From assembly GCA_011634665.1 (NCBI GenBank), contig WAEK01000027.1:62001-126000 (forward strand): a DNA stretch of 64,000 bases, read 5' to 3'. The position numbers and the translations under genes were made by a program. Source of the stretch: Mortierella sp. BCC40632 (taxonomy: Eukaryota > Mortierellomycota > Mortierellomycetes > Mortierellales > Mortierellaceae). The notes beneath the pieces were generated by a model. That model had not been told where the DNA came from. It was given only the letters and a program-made list of their open reading frames with translations, and did not search any database. Position 1 is the first letter of the stretch, and the number at the start of each line of letters is the position of its first letter. This document shows, in pieces, positions 58,982 to 64,000 of this stretch.

Positions 58982-61924
58982 ATGACCCACGAGGGTGAGA
59001 ACGAGCAGGTCGAAGAATGCGAAAACAAAACAATGCACACTACAACCGAAGCGACTGGCATCGAGAGTACTCTCATGGACAAATCCGTCAACCACGCCGT
59101 CGTCAAGAGTTATCGGACCTACTGTGATTCAACACCCAGTTCTCAAATATCCTTGCAAGGATACATGCATTTCTTCCCCGAGAATAGCTCCTCAAGGACC
59201 ATCCTTGGAGAATGGACTGGCACAGTGTTTTGCCGTATCTAAAGCGACACTCAAATCAACGTAAACAACATATTGGACAGAGTCTTTCCAAAGTCAAACA
59301 CAGTGAATTGCTGAATATCATTCAAGAGGAGCTCCGAGTGGTACGTTGGCGAGTGGGAAAATGCGATACTCAACTCATTAAGTGGTCATGGGGTAACTCA
59401 AAATGTAATACTTGATGGCGTCGAAATAGCGAGATCATCTTCATAAGATGCTACCAGACGTCTCACAGCAACAGCAGATTGTTGGGAAGCTTAACACCGC
59501 GCGGCTTGGACGATATGCTTGTATGTTGTATGTATGTGTCCTCGCTTGCTCTTGCAATTATAAGAATTCTTGTTGCTCACCAACGTACACCATATCTTTA
59601 TAGCTGGCGAGCTCGAATGCGCAAAGATTGTCTCAGGATTGCCATTAGTGTCGCCATTTACAGGTAGTCTATTTTGCGAATGCCAAAGAAAGAAAGAGAA
59701 GGCAAAATGTTGAGTTTTAAGCGCCAACATAGTACAATCTCCGCTAGGTGCGAAACACAAGTACTTTGAGGCAAACGACACCTACCAAGTCAGTCGGAAA
59801 AAAGCAGCTGGTATGTGGTTACTTGTAATAGCGACGGCACTGGATTCTCAGTGCACATTGCAACACATGAATTATTTTTGGACTGTCGTTTGCTGGCATG
59901 AACGGATGGACTCCCTGATACTCGCGATTTGACTTACTCTAACCACGCGGACACAATCCACACCGTTGTCTTCATCCCATTGCCTTCAATAGTAGGACTG
60001 CTGGCCTCATCTCCAAGACGTGCCGTATCGGAATCACATGCCCCATCCCTCGATGATGACTGCGTTGGTAAGCATTTCGCCAGATAGTTGTTTTACAGCA
60101 AAAGTTAGTGGATACCAGTCATTGCCTAATGGGTCTTTTCCATTTCATAGATGATGGCTTGTATGGGCTGCAGAAAGAGCGCCAGGTCGACAAATCTCAC
60201 CCGTTCTACTACATCTTCCAAGCACTCTTTGACATAGTGAGTCCACGCTCCATAAATAGCTGGCTATGCGGTAAATGATTGATGGTGGAACTAATGTATT
60301 TTATATTTCATCCCTTCAGCATTATGGTCGTCCTATGGCTACCCCTTGCGAACCCTCCAACCTCACAGGACTTCAGCAAAAGTTATTCCGCTTCATTATC
60401 CCACAACTAGCAGGCTTTGAAAACCTGTCCACCTTGTCCAAGAAAGACATCCAGTATGTATTGAGATCTGCTTGTAAAGAGTTTCCCAGGCTAAGCTTAT
60501 CTTGAGCTAACGGTTGCCTTTCATCTCGTAATGTAGTGTGGCGTCATCGATGATTGCCAACATGGACATGACCGAGGCGAGACAGTGCTTCGGAGACCAG
60601 TATCACATGTTGTGCGATTTGGTGACAGATGACGACTTCACGGACCCCCAAGCTTGGTTGCTGAACATTACCGGCGCCGTGCGCAGTTGTGCTAAACATG
60701 AGTGTGCCAAGGTAGATGCCCACAAGGCATGGCTTTGGTCGACGGTGGAGCTAGGCAAGCTTGCTCAGGATGAATTGACGAACGGTAGGCAGATGGCCAT
60801 GCGATCCGTACGCATCTTCGAGTTGATTAGACTGATGTAAGCCTTGACGATGCTTCGTGTTGAATATTGGGACGCTCAATATCAACGTGGTTCTTAAAAT
60901 TGGAATTTTCCCTGTATTTATTAGTTCAAAGCTCTGCGAGCCCGAGATGGTAAAGAAGCCCAAAGAGACTGAGTCTATGACAGTTAAAGTCTGGCATGAG
61001 GTGTTTGAAATCCTGTTTGATAAGACAAACGTCTCTGTTCACACGTAGGTGCAACTGAGCTTTCTACCATGAGTCTAATGGACACAGAGTGGTCACGGTT
61101 TAGGCGCTTACTTGATTCGCCATTCTCGGCTTTTAATGTAGTGGTGAATGTGGGTTGGCAGCAAGTAAGGAAGAGCGACAAGCAAGTGAAGCTGACCACG
61201 GCGGTGTAAAGACCATCATCTCACCAAGAAAAGTCGATTTTCTTCTGAAGATTTCGGTGGAGAAATGCCGCAAGATAATGCACGTAGATGTTGCCGACTA
61301 TGAGCACAAATCACCATCTGCTGGGCATGAGGAGGTTAACATTCAGCTTCGCAAGGCCATGCGCCACAATCATGCAGTTCTCTCCCGTCTGCCGATGCTG
61401 CAAGATATGATTTTTCTCGATATTCATGGTACTATAGCTGAAGATCGTCTTTCATGTTGCTGCTCACAACGCTGTACTAGATTTTCTTTACACTTCAAAA
61501 TCATCCGACGTGCAAAATAGGGTTCGAAGCTCAAGTTCTCAAGCTTGTTAGGCATGACGGAGCGTTTGTGTGTGGAAAGTTATGCGAGAGTATTATACTT
61601 CCCACCAACCAGCTAGAGCTGGACGTTTTTCTTCGTGGACCTTCCCTTCAAGCACTGGAGAACGTCAGAGTATGTTCAAGCATTACCATTGTTCTACTAT
61701 GCCATACTATTTTACCATCGTTTATCTCTAATAATGTATTTCGTTTGATTATTTAGACATTTGTTCTGGAGGTGGCCAACAAAATCCAAGAGGACTTACT
61801 GGTGCCAAAGAAGCCGTCGCTGACCAGAACCATCACCCCTCCACCCCTGCCTCGCCCTAATACACCACGGACATTCTACACTCCCACCAGAAAAGCAGCG
61901 TTCCAGCCCCTGCCTCAAGTGTAA
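58982..61924 (+). pseudogene. Multi-exon Mucoromycota-type family gene, decayed 5' half, possible PD-(D/E)XK fold
   Basis: The 3' half is intact. Exons 59917-60067, 60151-60236, 60320-60453, 60537-60836, 60925-61044, 61142-61428, 61521-61669 and 61757-61924 all join in phase with GT-AG ends, except one donor GTGAGT. The conceptual product includes NHADTIHTVVFIPLPS, LQKERQVDKSHPFYYIF, MDMTEARQCFGDQYHMLC and KVDFLLKI...VDVADYEHKS, ending in a Pro-rich tail. The 5' half (58982-59500) has coding-like text (FAVSKATLKS, NIIQEELRVVRW, TRRLTATADCWEA) scattered over frames with stops, so the gene as a whole is probably broken. The Asp...Asp-x-Glu-x-Lys pattern around 61,235-61,310 could be a PD-(D/E)XK nuclease core; this is inference. 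I recognise the layout as typical of large lineage-specific families but cannot name it. Confidence 0.5.
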
Positions 61925-63043
61925 CTATCTGTCCTATGTCGGGTCCAGGCCTACGTTCCTCAGCGAGCAAGAGGGTTCTCACGCCTACTTACCACCAATG
62001 TAGTAACAGCAGTTTGTAATAAACCTGCAGAGTTGTATTGGTGTGGCCTTTAAACTGTCATCTCAACTTGAAGTGACAGTGTGGTTGTGAGAGGTGCGAG
62101 CACGAGAGTGTGTGTGTGAATGTGTGTTGAGACGTGCTCTTCTCCAGCATGTAATAGCAGTTACCAAAAAAGAAAAAAAAATGCAAGCTTCTTCACTCCT
62201 TCTTCGCCTCTCTGCCTCAACCATCCCGTTGTCATTTCCTTCTAGCGTTACGAAACACATGAAGATAATAAAGAGAAGGATATCATTTTCACGATGTATA
62301 CATTGCTCTATGGAATGCTTTGTCAAATGCTAAAATTTAATGTTTGCAAGACGAACGAGCAGGACTTGGACCAGAGTTTTGGATAAGAGAGAAAGAGAGA
62401 AGTGAGCGTTAGGTGACAACCAGCAAGTGCTTGATAGACAGGTGAACATCGCTGGAGGAAGAAAAAAGTGTTCCACTACAATGGCATCCACCGCTGCTGC
62501 AGCTACATCCACCGCAACAGTGACACCCAGCACCGGCGCGAGAAAAAGGTCAAGGACGCTTCATTTAATGAGATTCTCCAAAAAACCTGAATAAAGATTC
62601 TCGAGTGCATGCATGTGTCGCAGGTGTTAAGTGTCTGGAATAGAGGTCCTACCGAAAACACTTCTCGTGCCAAATAAAAGTGCTCCATCCCCCCCTCAGT
62701 GGGCCTGGCGCCAAGTTCCTGTGCGATCTGTGTGAGCTATGCTGCCAGCTAATATTTTTTATTTTTATTTTTATTATTGTAGCATAGTGAGAGAGTGGAA
62801 GAAAGGAGTTTGTGGATTTTTTTTTTTATGCCGGGTACTTTATTCAGCCTCGACAATGAGGTGTGTATTCTGGATGAGCCACTCGAATATACTTTGCATT
62901 AACTGAGGGTACTATCTCTATTTGGGAGGGCGCATTTCTTGCTCAAGCTTTTTTGCTATTCCGTGTGTTTTTTAAATGCTTTATACAGTGAGTCCTCGGC
63001 CAATAGTCAATGACCTAACCAAATAAACACTATCTACTAGTGT
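61925..63043. other. Intergenic region
   Basis: Contains a T tract at 62817-62828, an ATTTTT-rich patch at 62755-62780 and a GCTATTCCGTGTGTT motif at 62955 that recurs at 63607 and 63643. No gene is seen. Confidence 0.5.
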
Positions 63044-63080
63044 CTACCAGATTGCCACTGTGAACACTTCCTCTATTCTC

Positions 63081-63600
63081 TCAGAACCGCCATCTGGCGA
63101 TTCCACCCATTCGCTCCATAAATGAAGCTGTGGTTTTCCCACAAAGACTCTTTCGTAGAGCCTTATCTCCTTCTTTACTCGACTCTGCACCTGGGCATCT
63201 GATGTTTCCTTGCGTGTCAGTAATGTGTGAATCCAAACTTCTGCCACAGTCACAAAGATCGTCCATCCCATCCGGCTCAAACCCGCCTTTGAACCAAATG
63301 TTCCATTCTTCCTTTTCATCCGAGTTGTCTGGTCTCACTCTTGAGTGCTTTTGTCCTGTCGTTATGCCATTTTCACGCTCCCATTCTATGACAGCCTCGC
63401 AACGCGGAATCCAAATGAGGTCATGAGCCTTGTCAGCAATACTTCGACAGAAATTGTAGGTTACCTCCCTCCCAATACCACGCGGGACGTTGCTTGCCGT
63501 TTGAATCATCTCAGTGAGCCAAGAGGGAATTATCCCGCGATAGAAATCCTCCACTGTCCATCTGTCGTTATCGATACGATATGGACGCTCTTTGTCAGAC
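63081..63600 (-). pseudogene. Retrotransposon-like fragment (C-terminal polymerase region)
   Basis: An open stretch on the minus strand contains YRGIIPSWLTEMIQTASN, YNFCRSIADKAHDLIWIPRC and EWERENGIT, resembling the C-terminal region after the reverse transcriptase of Mucoromycota non-LTR elements (helix with IWxxRCxxxxxWE). A Cys/His segment (CDCGRSLDSHI, then RCPG) follows before the stop at 63081. It starts abruptly next to a T tract at 63618-63637, and no polymerase motifs are present, so it is 5'-truncated. The assignment rests on pattern memory only. Confidence 0.4.
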
Positions 63601-63606
63601 TGATCT

Positions 63607-63658
63607 GCTATTCCGTGTTTTTTTTTTTTTTTTTTTTAAATTGCTATTCCGTGTGTTG
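63607..63658. repeat. Short direct repeats bordering the fragment
   Basis: GCTATTCCGTG occurs at 62955, 63607 and 63643. The last two flank a 20-base T tract, and together with the first they bracket the retrotransposon-like fragment. Confidence 0.6.
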
Positions 63659-63796
63659 TAGACCACAACATTTTTTACTAGGAAAATTAATAGGAACCGA
63701 ATTAGACTACCAAAAGGAGACGTTTATACGCGGTCTGCGGCTTGGCTAGGCTGCAGACAGCATTTTTACTCCTTTTGGTGGGCTGCCCAGGGCCAG

Positions 63797-63804
63797 TATA
63801 AATA
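63797..63804 (+). promoter_or_regulatory. TATA box of the gene at the right edge
   Basis: TATAAATA lies 175 bases upstream of the ATG at 63972, in a GC-richer context, followed by a T/C-rich leader. The spacing resembles that of the cysteine-rich genes. Confidence 0.6.
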
Positions 63805-63971
63805 CAGGCCCTTGCCCAAAAATAAAGACATACCATTTTTTACACTTTTTTCGGTGAAGAACAGATCAGTTCTTCATTTTTTTTCGTTTTCGGTTCCTAC
63901 CCCAAGTGTTCCACTTGTCCCCAGTCGCTTTGTCTTTTTCGTCCACTTTCTTCTTCGATATCTTTGTCACC

Positions 63972-64000
63972 ATGTCCGGCCCCTCTCCCACCTCCCTTCC
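63972..64000 (+). CDS. Start of a gene cut by the window edge
   Basis: ATG at 63972 in the context TCACCATGTCC opens a frame reading MSGPSPTSL before the window ends. A TATA box and a T/C-rich leader precede it. The product cannot be identified from nine codons. Confidence 0.5.

Overview
The window is nuclear DNA of a filamentous fungus, most likely a Mucoromycota member close to Mortierella. The signs are: protein genes split by short GT-AG introns with CTAAC-type branch sites; a class IV chitin synthase; a Crinkler header domain; DUF6589 and RecQ-like element genes; CT/GA-rich promoters; and very long A/T homopolymers. No rRNA or convincing tRNA was found. All assignments come from reading the sequence; no database search was run.

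Layout. 0.3-10.9 kb: a tandem triplication of a gene for a small secreted eight-cysteine protein (copies A, B, C). Between A and B lies a 5.8-kb mobile element (1740-7512) with ~350-bp terminal inverted repeats and a 5-bp target duplication. It carries two convergent decayed genes, a RecQ-like helicase and a DUF6589 protein. 11.2-23.3 kb: two minus-strand cell-surface genes, a ~2190-residue secreted mucin-like protein and a class IV chitin synthase. 23.3-32.0 kb: a gene-poor region, strongly purine-rich on the plus strand up to about 28 kb. 32-35.3 kb: a divergent ubiquitin-like/eS31 ribosomal fusion and a RAMP4/SERP1 homologue. 35.9-44.9 kb: a Cid1-type nucleotidyltransferase with a very long Q-K-E hexapeptide array, convergent with a kinase-ankyrin protein. 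46.1-56.3 kb: MPC1 (with a 4-nt micro-exon), an unknown spliced gene, a coiled-coil protein and a mitochondrial RNase II-type exoribonuclease. 56.9-63.6 kb: accessory DNA with broken genes: a Myb/SANT-like fragment abutting a truncated Crinkler header, a multi-exon family gene with a decayed 5' half, and a retrotransposon-like fragment. A new TATA-driven gene starts at 63,972 and runs off the window.

The best candidate for an undescribed system is the element at 1740-7512. Its two genes both start inside the inverted repeats and share promoter and N-terminal coding sequence. Paralogous flanks of copies A and B give an approximate empty-site comparison. Large host genes nearby stay open over thousands of bases, so its several frameshifts look like real decay rather than base-calling error.

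The housekeeping genes are independent single units rather than an operon. The mucin-like protein and chitin synthase sit side by side on one strand and could both serve the cell wall.
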